In this document: one piece after another, positions 1 through 11,524 of the stretch
Position numbering within the stretch: position 1 is the stretch's first letter
How the letters are laid out: each line of letters opens with the position of its first letter
NCBI GenBank assembly: GCA_029253285.1
Contig: JAQWZU010000065.1
Span: 1-45,624, forward strand
Reading direction: 5' to 3'
Length of the DNA: 45,624 bases
From: Akkermansiaceae bacterium
GTDB lineage: Bacteria > Verrucomicrobiota > Verrucomicrobiia > Verrucomicrobiales > Akkermansiaceae
Notes under the pieces: model-generated
What the model was told of the DNA's origin: nothing
Database searches by the model: none
The model's input: the letters and a program-made list of their open reading frames with translations, nothing else
Made by a program: the position numbers and the translations under genes

Positions 1-1033
1 GCATCGTTTCTGACGTCTCATTTCCCATGTTGGAAATACGGAAGGTTTTTCCTTTAATCTTTCCGTATCCGCCATTGATGAGGAGGTTGTGCTTTTCTTT
101 AACGGCTTTGATCCAGCCGGCTTGGTCGAGGTTTTCCGGGGTCTTAAAGCAGGAAAGTGACTTCGAGCGGAAGCCTTCGGCGGGGAGTAGTTCAAAGCCG
201 TGCTTTGCGCCCCAGGCATGCACCATGGCATTGTTTTCTTCGTGGCGGGCGTAGCGATGCTCGAGGCCTTCCTCGAGCATGGCATTTACGCGCTCACGCA
301 AGGCATAAAGATGAGGAATCGCCGGAGTGGAAGGAGTGTTGTTTTTGGCATCGTTCTTGGCGAATTCACAGAAGTCGAAGTAGTATCCACGATCTTTAAT
401 CTGGGCAGCTCTTTCTAGGGCTGCGTCAGAGGTAATGAAGACGGCCAATCCGGGAGGAAGAGCGAGAGCCTTTTGCACCCCGGCAAGGAGAACATCGATT
501 CCAAGTTCGTCGAAATTGATGGGCATTGCAGAGAGCGAGGAAACGGTGTCGACGACGAGAAGGACGTCCTCGAAAGAATTGACGACTTCAGCGATCTCCT
601 TGAGCGGGTTCAAGACGCCGGTTGATGTTTCATTGTGCACCAATGTGACGACATCGAAGCCACCTTCGGAGAGCTTGGCTCTGACTGCTTCCGGGGAGAT
701 CGGCTCTCCCCATTCGACCTGGATTTTGTCAGCTTTCTTGCCGCAGCTTTGCGCCACGGCATACCATTTGTCCGAGAACGCTCCGCAGCAGAGGTTAAGT
801 ACTTTTTTCTGAACGAGATTACGAATGGCTCCTTCCATGACGCCCCAGGCGGAGGAAGTGGAAAAGAAGACCGGGCGGGAGGTGCCGACGACCTGGCGAA
901 TGCCGGGTTGGATCGAGGCGTAAAGTTCTTCAAAATCTGAACCACGGTGACCAATGCCGTCCCCGGCCATCGCTGCGTAGGTTTCAGGGGCGACATCAAC
1001 GGGTCCGGGAGTGAATAGCTTGGGCTTCGACAT
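1..1033 (-). CDS. class V PLP aminotransferase, partial (C-terminus beyond window)
   Basis: About 344 codons are visible from an ATG at 1033; no stop is reached before the window edge. The N-terminus MSKPKLFTPGPV and the SGTS/AGXT-like layout place it among alanine-glyoxylate / serine-pyruvate aminotransferases, cytosolic PLP enzymes. Visible features are HNETSTG near residues 133-139, the VVDTVSS segment with Asp162 (expected to contact the pyridine nitrogen) and AGVQKAL with Lys188 as the likely Schiff-base lysine. The gene lies 74 bp downstream of the TPR protein gene on the same strand. Related family members can serve serine, phosphoserine or purine breakdown, so the substrate cannot be read from sequence. 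No Shine-Dalgarno precedes the ATG. Confidence 0.85.
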   Translation of the reverse strand, partial: MSKPKLFTPGPVDVAPETYAAMAGDGIGHRGSDFEELYASIQPGIRQVVGTSRPVFFSTSSAWGVMEGAIRNLVQKKVLNLCCGAFSDKWYAVAQSCGKKADKIQVEWGEPISPEAVRAKLSEGGFDVVTLVHNETSTGVLNPLKEIAEVVNSFEDVLLVVDTVSSLSAMPINFDELGIDVLLAGVQKALALPPGLAVFITSDAALERAAQIKDRGYYFDFCEFAKNDAKNNTPSTPAIPHLYALRERVNAMLEEGLEHRYARHEENNAMVHAWGAKHGFELLPAEGFRSKSLSCFKTPENLDQAGWIKAVKEKHNLLINGGYGKIKGKTFRISNMGNETSETM

Positions 1034-1107
1034 TGCGCGTGACGCTGTCTCGATCCGGGCTTTCTGTCGAGAGATTTTCGAAAGGGAATCGGTGGAATCG
1101 CCAGCTT

Positions 1108-3663
1108 CTAGTCCCAGATGAAATGATCCAGTCTCAGTCGTTTGGCACGATCAGCGGCGTCCTGAGCGGAGGGGCTTCCGCTCCGTGAGAGTTTTTCAGC
1201 AAGTTTGATGGCACCAGTCCATTGCTGTTTTTCTTCAAGAAGCTTGAGTGCTCCTTTGCCGCACTCGTCGAACCACTTCCATTCGAGGTCGCTCATTCGC
1301 TCCGGGTTGATCTGTCGATTGACCACAGCGTAAAATGTTTCGAGTGCTTCATCGAGCCGGTCGAGATTTTTGAGACTGCGTCCTTTGAGAAAGCTGGCCC
1401 GGTTTCTTGTGCCAATCGAGATGTCTTCCATGGCGAGAAGTTGGGCGTATGATTTTAACGCGTTTTCGTCATCATTGAGTTGATAGTGTGCTTCTCCTTG
1501 TAAAACCAGCGTCCGCCAGCGATGGCTGGTAGTAAGGTTTTTCTTTTCCAAAATTTCTTTGACGGCATCGAGGGCGTTGTCTTGTTTGGCTTGGTCGATA
1601 AACAATCGGGTTCGGAGAATCGCGGCCTCGGTAGCGAGGACACCTTTGGTGGCGATTAATTCTTCGAAGCGTTTAAGTGCGTCTGCTTTCGAGGCGTCTG
1701 TTCCCGTTGCCAGGGCGGAAATGGCGCTTTGCATGCGGGCCACTTCAGCCAGTGGGTCTTCGGGGTAAGTCGCGAGAAAGGATTCGTAGGTCTGATAGGC
1801 CTTGCCTGGTTCGTTGGTTCGTTGGTAGGCGCGGCCTTGCTGAAAGACAATTCTGGGGGCGAAAGGATGATCCGGGAGCTTCTTGAGGAACTCAGCAACA
1901 AACTCCATTCCCTCGTCCATCTGCAGGAATGCAAGGATGCGCCGGATTGCGAGATCTGCTTGATCATCGAGATCGAAATTGAGAGATTTTAAATGCTCTC
2001 GTGCCAGGGAGGTTTTTCGGGGGAGTGAGAATAGGTAGCTTTCCGCCAAGGAGAGTGAAGCCTCATGAGTGCGCGGGTGCTCAGGGTAACTGGCAAGGAA
2101 GTCATCAAGAAGAGCCCGGGCAGAAGAATCGTTTATGTCCGAGAGACGAAGTCCCCGCTCGAGGAGTAAATCGGCGCGTGAGCTTCCAGCTTCGAGACGC
2201 AAGGTGATTTCATCCAGCTCCTCGGAACCTGCAATGCTCAATAAACAAATGCCGGCATTGAGAGCGGTGAGGCGGGAGAGTTTTTCGCTCTTCGCTTCGT
2301 CGGCGAGTGATCGGGCATCAAGGAAGGCCTGACTTGCCATTCTCTTATCAAGAAGTGCGTAGGCTGCTTTTCCCATCAAAGCGCTGGCAGCAGATCGACT
2401 GGTGAGTGACGGGGATTTTTGCCGCAAGAAAGCAAAGGTTTGAAAAGCCTGTTCGAATTGGCGATCAGCCAAGGCCGCTAATCCGTAGGTTGTGAGAGCC
2501 TCGCTTATGATCTCCGGGTGGGAGGAGGGCGCGATGATCTGCAAACTTTCGAGTTGAGCCAATCCCAGTGGTTTACTTTCGAGTTCCTTAAGGTTTTCTT
2601 TGGCTGAAATCAACAGGGCGAATGCAGCCCGGGGAGGGAGGAAGCGACTGCTGGTATAATGGTAGGTCAAGGTGGATGCCGATTCACCCTCTGGTGCTCC
2701 CAACAGAGGCAGGAGAATTGGTTGGGGAACACTTTGAGTCACCCACTCATTGAGCTTTTGGCTGACTTCCCTGGATTCACTCTGGGTAATCCACTGGTCG
2801 AGACGCTGGAATAATTCGACAAGTCTTGGTGAGTTGGGGAATTTCCCAAGACTAGTCAAAATTGAATCAATACCCTCTTGAGTGTTTCCGCCGAGCGCGA
2901 GGCTGTCAGCAAGAGCCAGGTGTAGTTCGTGGACAAGTGGGGCTGATAACCCGTGCTTTTCTTCTTCGGTTTTTTTTAGAAGTGCTTGAAAAATTCCGAC
3001 CGCCGCGATCCGGTTCTTTTTTGCAAGTTCAAGTTGCCCCCGTAAAAACTGCCGATGAGAATCGTAGCGTTGATTGCTTAGTTTGAGAGATGACAATTTG
3101 TCCTCCGCTTCTTCAAGTCGATCGGATGAGAGTAGGAGGGAAACGAGGCGAAGCGCGGCTTCCTCTATTATCTCAGTATCTTCGGTTTTCTGAAGTTCCT
3201 CAAGTTCAGTCAAGGCGGCGTCATTGTTCCCAATCGCGATGTTGAGGATGGCGATCTGCAGCTTGGCCCGGGGAATCAAATTGCTCCGGTCTACTTTTTG
3301 GAAGGAATCAATCGCTTCCAGATAGTGACCGATTTGACTCAAGGCGTAGCCGCGCCAAATGTGAGCCGCGCTGAATTCGTCCAGTAATGGATCAGCCAGG
3401 GTGAAAAGGGCGGCTTCGTGCTTTTGTGCCCTCAATTGGGTTTCTCCGAGCTTGGAAAGGAGAGATGCTTTTGCTGTGGGGTCGAGTCCCTCGGTCTTGA
3501 GAAGTTTTTCAAGAATCGGGATGGCGAGATTGGGAAGGGCGTCCGCGAGGTGTTCCCGAGCGATTTGGTAATCCGGGCTGGACTCGATTTTTGACCAGTT
3601 GACGGATTGTCCCCACGACATCGAGCCGAGGAAGAGTAAGCCGAGCAAAGTTCGTCTGATCAC
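1108..3663 (-). CDS. secreted tetratricopeptide-repeat protein (about 851 aa)
   Basis: The reading frame is open further upstream to 3816, but that would run into upp. I chose the GTG at 3663 because it gives an immediate signal peptide (MIRRTLLGLLFLGSMSWGQ, cleavage probably after Gly or Gln). The mature part is alpha-helical, with many degenerate 34-residue TPR units, for example around LGETQLRAQKHEAALFTL and GYALSQIGHYLEAIDSF near the N-terminus and GEAHYQLNDDENALKSYAQL near the C-terminus. No catalytic motif was seen. Such proteins are usually scaffolds in the periplasm or outer-membrane assembly; the partner is unknown. It follows upp by 37 bp. A TATAAT box sits six bases before the GTG, so the mRNA may be leaderless. 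Confidence 0.8.
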   Translation of the reverse strand: MIRRTLLGLLFLGSMSWGQSVNWSKIESSPDYQIAREHLADALPNLAIPILEKLLKTEGLDPTAKASLLSKLGETQLRAQKHEAALFTLADPLLDEFSAAHIWRGYALSQIGHYLEAIDSFQKVDRSNLIPRAKLQIAILNIAIGNNDAALTELEELQKTEDTEIIEEAALRLVSLLLSSDRLEEAEDKLSSLKLSNQRYDSHRQFLRGQLELAKKNRIAAVGIFQALLKKTEEEKHGLSAPLVHELHLALADSLALGGNTQEGIDSILTSLGKFPNSPRLVELFQRLDQWITQSESREVSQKLNEWVTQSVPQPILLPLLGAPEGESASTLTYHYTSSRFLPPRAAFALLISAKENLKELESKPLGLAQLESLQIIAPSSHPEIISEALTTYGLAALADRQFEQAFQTFAFLRQKSPSLTSRSAASALMGKAAYALLDKRMASQAFLDARSLADEAKSEKLSRLTALNAGICLLSIAGSEELDEITLRLEAGSSRADLLLERGLRLSDINDSSARALLDDFLASYPEHPRTHEASLSLAESYLFSLPRKTSLAREHLKSLNFDLDDQADLAIRRILAFLQMDEGMEFVAEFLKKLPDHPFAPRIVFQQGRAYQRTNEPGKAYQTYESFLATYPEDPLAEVARMQSAISALATGTDASKADALKRFEELIATKGVLATEAAILRTRLFIDQAKQDNALDAVKEILEKKNLTTSHRWRTLVLQGEAHYQLNDDENALKSYAQLLAMEDISIGTRNRASFLKGRSLKNLDRLDEALETFYAVVNRQINPERMSDLEWKWFDECGKGALKLLEEKQQWTGAIKLAEKLSRSGSPSAQDAADRAKRLRLDHFIWD

Positions 3664-3697
3664 GAATGGATTATAACGGCAAATCGTGAAAATGAAA
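3664..3697 (-). promoter_or_regulatory. candidate promoter placing +1 at the TPR gene start codon
   Basis: On the minus strand a perfect TATAAT (plus coordinates 3670-3675) is followed by six bases and then the GTG start at 3663. A -10 box at that distance would start transcription at or within a base or two of the GTG. A -35 element is only weakly seen (TTTCAT with a 16-bp spacer). The site lies inside the short upp-TPR gap, so it could provide transcription independent of upp. Confidence 0.35.
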
Positions 3698-3700
3698 TGT

Positions 3701-4321
3701 TCAAAGTGTCCCAAAGGTTCTGTCGCCTGCATCGCCCAGTCCTGGAACAATGTATCCTTGCTCGTTGAGCCCATCGTCGATGGTTGCGCAGGTGATGATG
3801 ACCTCGGGATGGTCATGCTTCAGCAGAGCAAGGCCTTCGGGGCTGGCGACGAGACAGACAAAGTGGAGGTGTCGGGCTCCTCGTTCTTTGAGTCCGTTCA
3901 GAGCCGCGACCGCGCTGCCTCCGGTGGCGAGCATAGGATCGAGGACGATGACTTCGGCTTGATCCATCTTGGGAGGGAACTTTTCGAGGTAGATCTCCGG
4001 TTCCAAAGTTTCCTCGTTGCGGGCTATTCCGTAATGGGCGACCGATGCTTCTGGAATGATCTGATGGAAGGCATCGCTGAGTCCAAGGCCGGCTCTCAAG
4101 ATTGGAACGAGAACGACTGGGCGGGAGAGCTTTTGGCCCGTCATTTCCTGGAGAGGAGTTTCGATTTTGGTTGGTTCAGTGGCTAAACCTGCAGTTGCGG
4201 GGAGGACGAGGAGTTTTGCAATATCCGAAACATGCTGCCGGAATTCATGGGAAGGACAGGAACTATCGCGTAGCTTGGCCAGGCGATCGGCAACGAGAGG
4301 GTGGTCACTTAAATCAGACAT
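3701..4321 (-). CDS. upp: uracil phosphoribosyltransferase
   Basis: Cytosolic pyrimidine-salvage enzyme converting uracil plus PRPP to UMP. The 206-aa product has the usual family length. It carries the PRPP loop VIVLDPMLATGGSA, the LVPILRAGLGL segment and the C-terminal uracil-binding region ending YIVPGLGDAGDRTFGT, all hallmarks of Upp. The ATG at 4321 is preferred; a GTG one codon upstream (4324) is also in frame. The start overlaps the stop of the response-regulator gene by 8 bp, which suggests translational coupling. No PyrR or riboswitch element is visible because there is no intergenic space. Confidence 0.95.
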   Translation of the reverse strand: MSDLSDHPLVADRLAKLRDSSCPSHEFRQHVSDIAKLLVLPATAGLATEPTKIETPLQEMTGQKLSRPVVLVPILRAGLGLSDAFHQIIPEASVAHYGIARNEETLEPEIYLEKFPPKMDQAEVIVLDPMLATGGSAVAALNGLKERGARHLHFVCLVASPEGLALLKHDHPEVIITCATIDDGLNEQGYIVPGLGDAGDRTFGTL

Positions 4322-5705
4322 CACTTTCAGAGGGCATCCATTTGCGGAGGGTGGGAAGGGAAACGCCCAAGAGACGGGCTGCTTCCTTGGGATCGTCTTC
4401 CGATTGGTCGAGGGCGTGGCGAATCAACTCGTTTCGAGCAAAGCTCAAGGCACTTTGTCCGTTTTTTGCTGACGATTCGATGAGGACAGCAAGAGCGTCA
4501 GTTAGAGTCCCTCCACCGGTTGAGGGGCCTCGTCCGAGAGGGATGTCTTCAGGAAGAAGAATGTCATTAAGTGAGAGCGCGCAGGCCCGGGCCATGGTGT
4601 TCTCGAGTTCGCGGACATTGCCGGGCCAATTGTGTTTTTGAAGATGCTCGACAGCTTCGCCGGTTAGCCGCATCCGGGCAGTGCCGTTTTTTCGTGCGAT
4701 GCGATCAAGGAAAAACTCGGCCAGGATTCCAATGTCTTCCTGTCTCTCTCTCAATGAAGGAAGGGAGACTTCAACGACATTTAAGCGGTAATACAGGTCT
4801 TCACGGAACCGTCCGGCGGAGACTTCGGAAGCGAGATCCTTGTTGGTCGCAGTGACGATGCGGACGTCGCTTTTGAGAACCTCGTTGCTTCCAACCCGGG
4901 AGTAGGTGCCATCTTGAAGGACGCGCAGAAGCTTCACTTGAACACTTGGGGGCAGATCCCCGACTTCATCGAGAAAGAGTGTGCTTTCGTGGCAATCCTC
5001 GAAGCGACCCGGGCGTCTGGCGATCGCGCCGGTGAAGGAACCTTTCTCGTGCCCGAAGAGTTCGGATTCCAGCAGATTGTCCGGGATGGCTCCGCAGTTA
5101 ATCACGAGCATCTCCTTCTTTCGGCGCGGGCTGTATTCGTGCACCGAGCGGGCGATGAGTTCCTTGCCGGTGCCGCTTTCGCCGCTTACTAAAACCGGAG
5201 CGTCGGAGCGGGCAACACGGCCGACGATTTTCATCACGTCCTGAAGCGGGCGGGAAACACCGACGATGGAGGTTTTGCCAACCAAGCCCGGAAGCTCACG
5301 GGAAGAGGGGCCCAGTTCACGTCGTTGATCGATGGTTTGGAGACCTGACTCGACGATTTTTCTGAGTTCGAATCCGACAGACTCTTTTCTGAGAACATCG
5401 TGGGCCCCTTTTTGGGTCGCTTCGATGATCTGAATCGTGGAGGGAGACACCGCGGTCAACATCACGATGGTGTCCGGAGAGCGCGCGCGTATCTTGGTGA
5501 GAAGTTCCACTCCGTCGAATGGGTCCAATTTGATATCGGAGATGACGAGATCGACGGAAATTTTCTCGATTACCTTGAGCGCTTTGTCTGCACTATCACA
5601 GCGGAGGATTTTCAACCCGTCGGCAGCAAGGTGCTTTGTCGCCCAATCCAGATAGTCATGATCAGGATCGACCAGAAGCAGGGTATTTTCCGGGGTGTCG
5701 CTCAA
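4314..5705 (-). CDS. sigma-54-dependent response regulator (NtrC family)
   Basis: 463 aa with three domains. The receiver (about residues 1-120) has acidic residues near VDPDHD, phospho-acceptor Asp57 (VISDIKL) and conserved Lys107. The AAA+ domain (about 147-385) has Walker A GESGTGKE (175-182), GSFTGA (222-227; the GAFTGA loop that contacts sigma-54, with Ser for Ala) and Walker B LFLDEVGD. A Fis-type helix-turn-helix is at the C-terminus (EAARLLGVSLPTLRKW). It activates sigma-54 promoters upon phosphorylation. The start is TTG (no ATG fits the receiver). No histidine kinase or rpoN is nearby, so it is an orphan here. It sits between uppS (19 bp) and upp (8-bp overlap). Its regulon cannot be inferred. 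Confidence 0.93.
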   Translation of the reverse strand: MSDTPENTLLLVDPDHDYLDWATKHLAADGLKILRCDSADKALKVIEKISVDLVISDIKLDPFDGVELLTKIRARSPDTIVMLTAVSPSTIQIIEATQKGAHDVLRKESVGFELRKIVESGLQTIDQRRELGPSSRELPGLVGKTSIVGVSRPLQDVMKIVGRVARSDAPVLVSGESGTGKELIARSVHEYSPRRKKEMLVINCGAIPDNLLESELFGHEKGSFTGAIARRPGRFEDCHESTLFLDEVGDLPPSVQVKLLRVLQDGTYSRVGSNEVLKSDVRIVTATNKDLASEVSAGRFREDLYYRLNVVEVSLPSLRERQEDIGILAEFFLDRIARKNGTARMRLTGEAVEHLQKHNWPGNVRELENTMARACALSLNDILLPEDIPLGRGPSTGGGTLTDALAVLIESSAKNGQSALSFARNELIRHALDQSEDDPKEAARLLGVSLPTLRKWMPSESDV

Positions 5706-5724
5706 ATGGAAGTGGGGCTGGGCT

Positions 5725-6441
5725 CTAAACTCTCCCGAAGCGGCGGTGACGGCGAGAATAATTTTCGACGGCTTCCTGGAAGTCGCTCTTTCGGAAGTCG
5801 GGCCAGTTCTTCGAAGAAATAAAGATTTCGGCGTAGCTCAGCTGCCACAGGAGGAAGTTGGAAAGTCGGAATTCGCCGGAAGTTCGGATAAGGAGATCGG
5901 GATCGGGGAACTCGGCAGTGTCGAGGTGTTTGGAGATTGTGTCATTATCGATATCATCCGGAGAAAGCTCGCCTGATTGGACCTTGAGCGCGATCTGGCG
6001 GCTCGCGTCAGCGATTTCTTCCCGGCTGCCGTAGGAAAGAGCGAGGATCAAGGTGAGAGCTTTGTTATCCTTGGTTTCCTCGATGACTTTGTTGAGTTCG
6101 TCCCGGCAGGAGTCCGGAAGCAGATCCGTCCTTCCGATGGCGGTGAGACGTACGCCTTTTTTGGCGATCTCGCGCGCCTTTGTCTTCAGGAAACGCTCGA
6201 GCAATTTCATCAAGGCGTCGACCTCGGCTTTGGGGCGATTCCAGTTTTCGGATGAGAAGGCATAGAGTGTGAGAAACTCGACCCCGGCCTCGTTGCAATA
6301 GTCCACCGCTTCTCGAACCGCTTCCGCACCGGCGCGATGTCCGGCTTTTCGTGGGAGTCCCCGGGATTTAGCCCAGCGTCCGTTGCCGTCCATAATGACA
6401 GCCAGATGGCGGGGGATATCGTTTGGCGAGTCGTCGCCCAT
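5725..6441 (-). CDS. uppS: isoprenyl transferase (undecaprenyl diphosphate synthase)
   Basis: cis-Prenyltransferase that condenses IPP onto farnesyl diphosphate to make undecaprenyl diphosphate, the lipid carrier for peptidoglycan and other envelope polymers; acts at the inner face of the membrane. 238 aa, normal length. Signature motifs are complete: HLAVIMDGNGRWA with catalytic Asp18, LYAFSSENWNRP, and the C-terminal DLLIRTSGEFRLSNFLLWQ split across two IPP-binding elements. It lies 18 bp downstream of purA on the same strand. Unlike many bacteria, cdsA does not follow; a response regulator does. Confidence 0.95.
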   Translation of the reverse strand: MGDDSPNDIPRHLAVIMDGNGRWAKSRGLPRKAGHRAGAEAVREAVDYCNEAGVEFLTLYAFSSENWNRPKAEVDALMKLLERFLKTKAREIAKKGVRLTAIGRTDLLPDSCRDELNKVIEETKDNKALTLILALSYGSREEIADASRQIALKVQSGELSPDDIDNDTISKHLDTAEFPDPDLLIRTSGEFRLSNFLLWQLSYAEIFISSKNWPDFRKSDFQEAVENYSRRHRRFGRV

Positions 6442-6459
6442 ATCGGTTGAGGTAAGTCG

Positions 6460-8891
<2,432 letters not shown>

Positions 8892-8951
8892 GGCGGAGCG
8901 GATTAGAGATCAGGCGGAGTCAAGAGGCAAGAGTAAGTGTGGAATACCGGG

Positions 8952-8989
8952 GCTTTTTTGAGCCGGGAGCCCGGAGGCACGAAAAAAGC
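8952..8989. repeat. palindrome between ilvN and carA
   Basis: Outer arms GCTTTTTT (8952-8959) and AAAAAAGC (8982-8989) pair perfectly, and an inner CCGG-GAGC-CCGG hairpin lies between them. It shares its A-run with the ilvN terminator just upstream in transcription order. It may be part of a two-stage terminator or an alternative structure in the carA leader. Confidence 0.4.
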
Positions 8990-9013
8990 GACAGATTTTA
9001 GGTCCGCCGCTTT
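8982..9013 (-). terminator. Rho-independent terminator after ilvN
   Basis: On the minus strand, AAAGCGGC (9013-9006) pairs with GTCGCTTT (8992-8985) through eight pairs including one G-U, with a 13-base loop, followed by a T-run ending at 8982. It starts 27 bp after the ilvN stop and would separate ilvBN from carA. Confidence 0.6.
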
Positions 9014-9039
9014 GTGAGAAATGATCTAAATCCTTAATT

Positions 9040-9579
9040 CTAGGTTGCCTGACTGCCCCGGGCCATGACGACTTTTCCGGTACGGACAGTCTCGATGACT
9101 TCGAATTGCTCAAGCATGATGACGGCGGCGTCCAGCTTGCTGGTGGTGCCGGTGAACATGGCGATCATGGATTTCGGGCTGAGATCGACGGTTTTTCCAG
9201 CGAAATGCTCGATGACCTGGAGGGCCGAGGACCGCTCATCTTTGTCAGCGAGGATTTTCACGAGGAGCATTTCACGAACTACTGAGTTGGCAGCGGTGTG
9301 CTCGTAGCAGTGGATGACATCGATGAGCTTGTTGACCTGCTTGATGATCTGCTCGAATCCTTCCGGGCTGCCGGAAATGTCAATGGTCATGCGGGAAAAG
9401 GCGCCGGTGCGGCCTTCGGAAACAACAAGAGAGTCGATATTGAATGCGCGTCGGGAAAAGACCTGGCAAATGCGCATCAAGACTCCAGGGCTGTTTTTCA
9501 CGAGAATCGACAGGGTGTTTGAGGTCCCGCGTTGGGAGTCCTCAAGAGGTGTGTCTGTGGTGACGATAGTCTTGGGCAT
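9040..9579 (-). CDS. ilvN: acetolactate synthase regulatory (small) subunit
   Basis: Regulatory subunit of acetohydroxyacid synthase, which stimulates the catalytic subunit and confers valine feedback inhibition. 179 aa. The N-terminal ACT domain begins about residue 20 with TLSILVKNSPGVLMRICQVF and contains RRAFNIDSLVVSEG, the classic small-subunit signature. The C-terminal domain includes ILADKDERSSALQVIEHFAGKTVD-like family sequence and a region matching the second ACT-like lobe (SMIAMFTGTTSKLDAAVIML). It follows ilvB after 49 bp and ends at a terminator, so ilvBN forms one unit. ilvC is not adjacent. Confidence 0.94.
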   Translation of the reverse strand: MPKTIVTTDTPLEDSQRGTSNTLSILVKNSPGVLMRICQVFSRRAFNIDSLVVSEGRTGAFSRMTIDISGSPEGFEQIIKQVNKLIDVIHCYEHTAANSVVREMLLVKILADKDERSSALQVIEHFAGKTVDLSPKSMIAMFTGTTSKLDAAVIMLEQFEVIETVRTGKVVMARGSQAT

Positions 9580-9628
9580 TGGAAGTGGTTGTTGGTATTT
9601 GGATTGATAAATGATCCCTGAAAAATTT

Positions 9629-11359
9629 CTAGGTTGAGCCGACGGGCTTAGCCATTTGGGTTTTGGGAGGCTCTGTAATCATGTCCTCCAGAGCAGCGCC
9701 GGCGGGGATCATCGGGAAGACGTTTTCGGTCTTCACGCACTCAGCATGGATGAGGATTGGCCCGTCGTTGTAAGCGAGAGCTTCCTCGATCTTGCGGGCG
9801 CAATCGACAGGTCGTTTGAAGTGGACGCTCGGAATTCCGTAGGCTGCTGCGAGCTTGCTGAAGTCCGGGTTGCCGACGAGATCCACTCCGGATTCGCGGT
9901 TTTCGAAGAAGAGTTCCTGCCACTGCCGAACCATGCCGAGGTAGTGGTTGTTGAGAACAACAATCTTGATGGGCAATTTGTGAATCGCGGCGGTGGCGAG
10001 TTCGAAGAGGGTCATCTGGAATCCACCATCGCCTGAGATCGAAATGACGGTTTTCTCCGGATGCGCCAGCTGCGCTCCGATGGCGGCGGGGAAGCCGAAA
10101 CCCATCGTTCCAGCTCCGCCCGAGGAGAGCCAGTGGAAGGACTCGCTATTCTTGTAGAACTGCGCGGCCCACATCTGGTGCTGTCCTACGTCGGTTGAAA
10201 CGATGGCTTTCCCTTGGGTTTGTTCGTAGAGCTCTTCAATGACTTGCTGCATCCGCAAGCCGCCTTGCTTCTTGTAGGAAAGAGGGTACTTCTTTTTGTA
10301 GCCATCCAACTTGGCGCGCCATTCGGTTGTTTCGAGAGGAGTGGTGAGAATCTCATTCAGCTGAATCAAGGCCGCTTTGGCGTCTCCGACGATCTGGACA
10401 TCGGGACGGATCATTTTGTCCATTTCCGCAGGATCGATATCGATGTGAATAATCTTGGCGTCGGCGCAGAATTTGTCTGGCTGACCAATGATCCGGTCAT
10501 CGAAGCGAGATCCGACATTCAAGAGAAGGTCACACTCCACCATCGCCTTATTGGCGTAGGCGGTGCCGTGCATTCCCAGCATGCCGAGAGAAAGCTTGTG
10601 GGTTTCGGGGAAGACGCCTTTGCCCAGAAGAGTGGAAGTGACCGGGATATTGAGAGTTTCAGCCAACTGCATCAGTTCTTTGTCCGCGCGGGAAATCATG
10701 GTTCCCTGACCGGCGAGAATGACAGGGCGTTTCGCGCCGGCGATCATTGCGGCGGCTTCTTCAATGCCCATCGGATCGATGTTGTGAGCTTCGTATGGGT
10801 CGTAGCCGGGAAGATCGAGCTCAGGGTTCATCTTGGCGGTAAACATTCCCGAGGAAACGTCCTTTGGCACATCAATCAGAACGGGGCCAGGGCGACCAGT
10901 GGTGGCGATATGGTAGGCTTCCTTGGCAACACGAACGAGATCGTTGGTTTCCTTGACGAGGTAGTTGTGTTTCACTACGGGAATCGTGATTCCGAAAATG
11001 TCAGCCTCCTGGAAGGCGTCCTTGCCCAGCATCCAGGTGACTTGCTGTCCACAGACCACGATCATGGGGACGGAATCCATTTGTGCGGTCATGAGTCCGG
11101 TGACGGTGTTTCCTGCTCCGGGTCCGGAAGTGACAAGAACGGCAGCGGGCTTTCCGGTGGCGCGGGCGTAGCCGTCAGCCATGTGCACGGCGCCTTGCTC
11201 GTGACGAACGAGGATGAATTTCATCTTCGTTTTCATCGTTTCGAGGGCGTCGAAAATTGGAATCGCGGCTCCTCCGGAATATCCGAAGATGTATTCGATT
11301 CCCAAGTCATCGAGGGTTTTAATGAGAGCCTGTGCTCCGTCGAGTTGCTTCTTGCTCAT
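9629..11359 (-). CDS. ilvB: acetolactate synthase catalytic (large) subunit
   Basis: ThDP- and FAD-dependent enzyme that makes 2-acetolactate or 2-aceto-2-hydroxybutyrate for valine, leucine and isoleucine synthesis. 576 aa, usual length. The N-terminal ThDP domain has catalytic Glu54 in [16 protein letters not shown]. The central FAD-binding region includes [15 protein letters not shown]. The C-terminal domain has the GDGGF...[10 protein letters not shown] ThDP/Mg motif. ATG at 11359, no Shine-Dalgarno. A 165-bp upstream region separates it from the polysaccharide deacetylase gene and holds an inverted repeat that may belong to a leader or to the upstream gene's 3' end. Confidence 0.96.
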   Translation of the reverse strand: MSKKQLDGAQALIKTLDDLGIEYIFGYSGGAAIPIFDALETMKTKMKFILVRHEQGAVHMADGYARATGKPAAVLVTSGPGAGNTVTGLMTAQMDSVPMIVVCGQQVTWMLGKDAFQEADIFGITIPVVKHNYLVKETNDLVRVAKEAYHIATTGRPGPVLIDVPKDVSSGMFTAKMNPELDLPGYDPYEAHNIDPMGIEEAAAMIAGAKRPVILAGQGTMISRADKELMQLAETLNIPVTSTLLGKGVFPETHKLSLGMLGMHGTAYANKAMVECDLLLNVGSRFDDRIIGQPDKFCADAKIIHIDIDPAEMDKMIRPDVQIVGDAKAALIQLNEILTTPLETTEWRAKLDGYKKKYPLSYKKQGGLRMQQVIEELYEQTQGKAIVSTDVGQHQMWAAQFYKNSESFHWLSSGGAGTMGFGFPAAIGAQLAHPEKTVISISGDGGFQMTLFELATAAIHKLPIKIVVLNNHYLGMVRQWQELFFENRESGVDLVGNPDFSKLAAAYGIPSVHFKRPVDCARKIEEALAYNDGPILIHAECVKTENVFPMIPAGAALEDMITEPPKTQMAKPVGST

Positions 11360-11462
11360 AAAGATTGCTGGTTACGGGCGAAATCTGCACTTTCCGCGCT
11401 GGTGAATCAAGGAAAATATCCCATCTCGAGGAGAGTTGGGTGATTTCTCTAATTAGCCTCTG

Positions 11463-11500
11463 TTGAAAATTGCCGCTTTTCTGTGAATAAGGCAATTCAA
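11463..11500. repeat. inverted repeat upstream of ilvB
   Basis: TTGAAAATTGCC (11463-11474) and GGCAATTCAA (11491-11500) are complementary apart from a two-base insertion, leaving a 16-base loop. No T-run follows on the minus strand, so it is not a standard terminator. It could be a leader hairpin of ilvB or a 3'-end structure of the deacetylase mRNA. Confidence 0.35.
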
Positions 11501-11524
11501 CGGGATTGGATCCGGTGAAGATTA

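Noticed and set aside
10214-11443. 409-codon open frame on the plus strand
   Set aside because: It is antisense to ilvB, has no family motif and reflects codon bias of the true gene.
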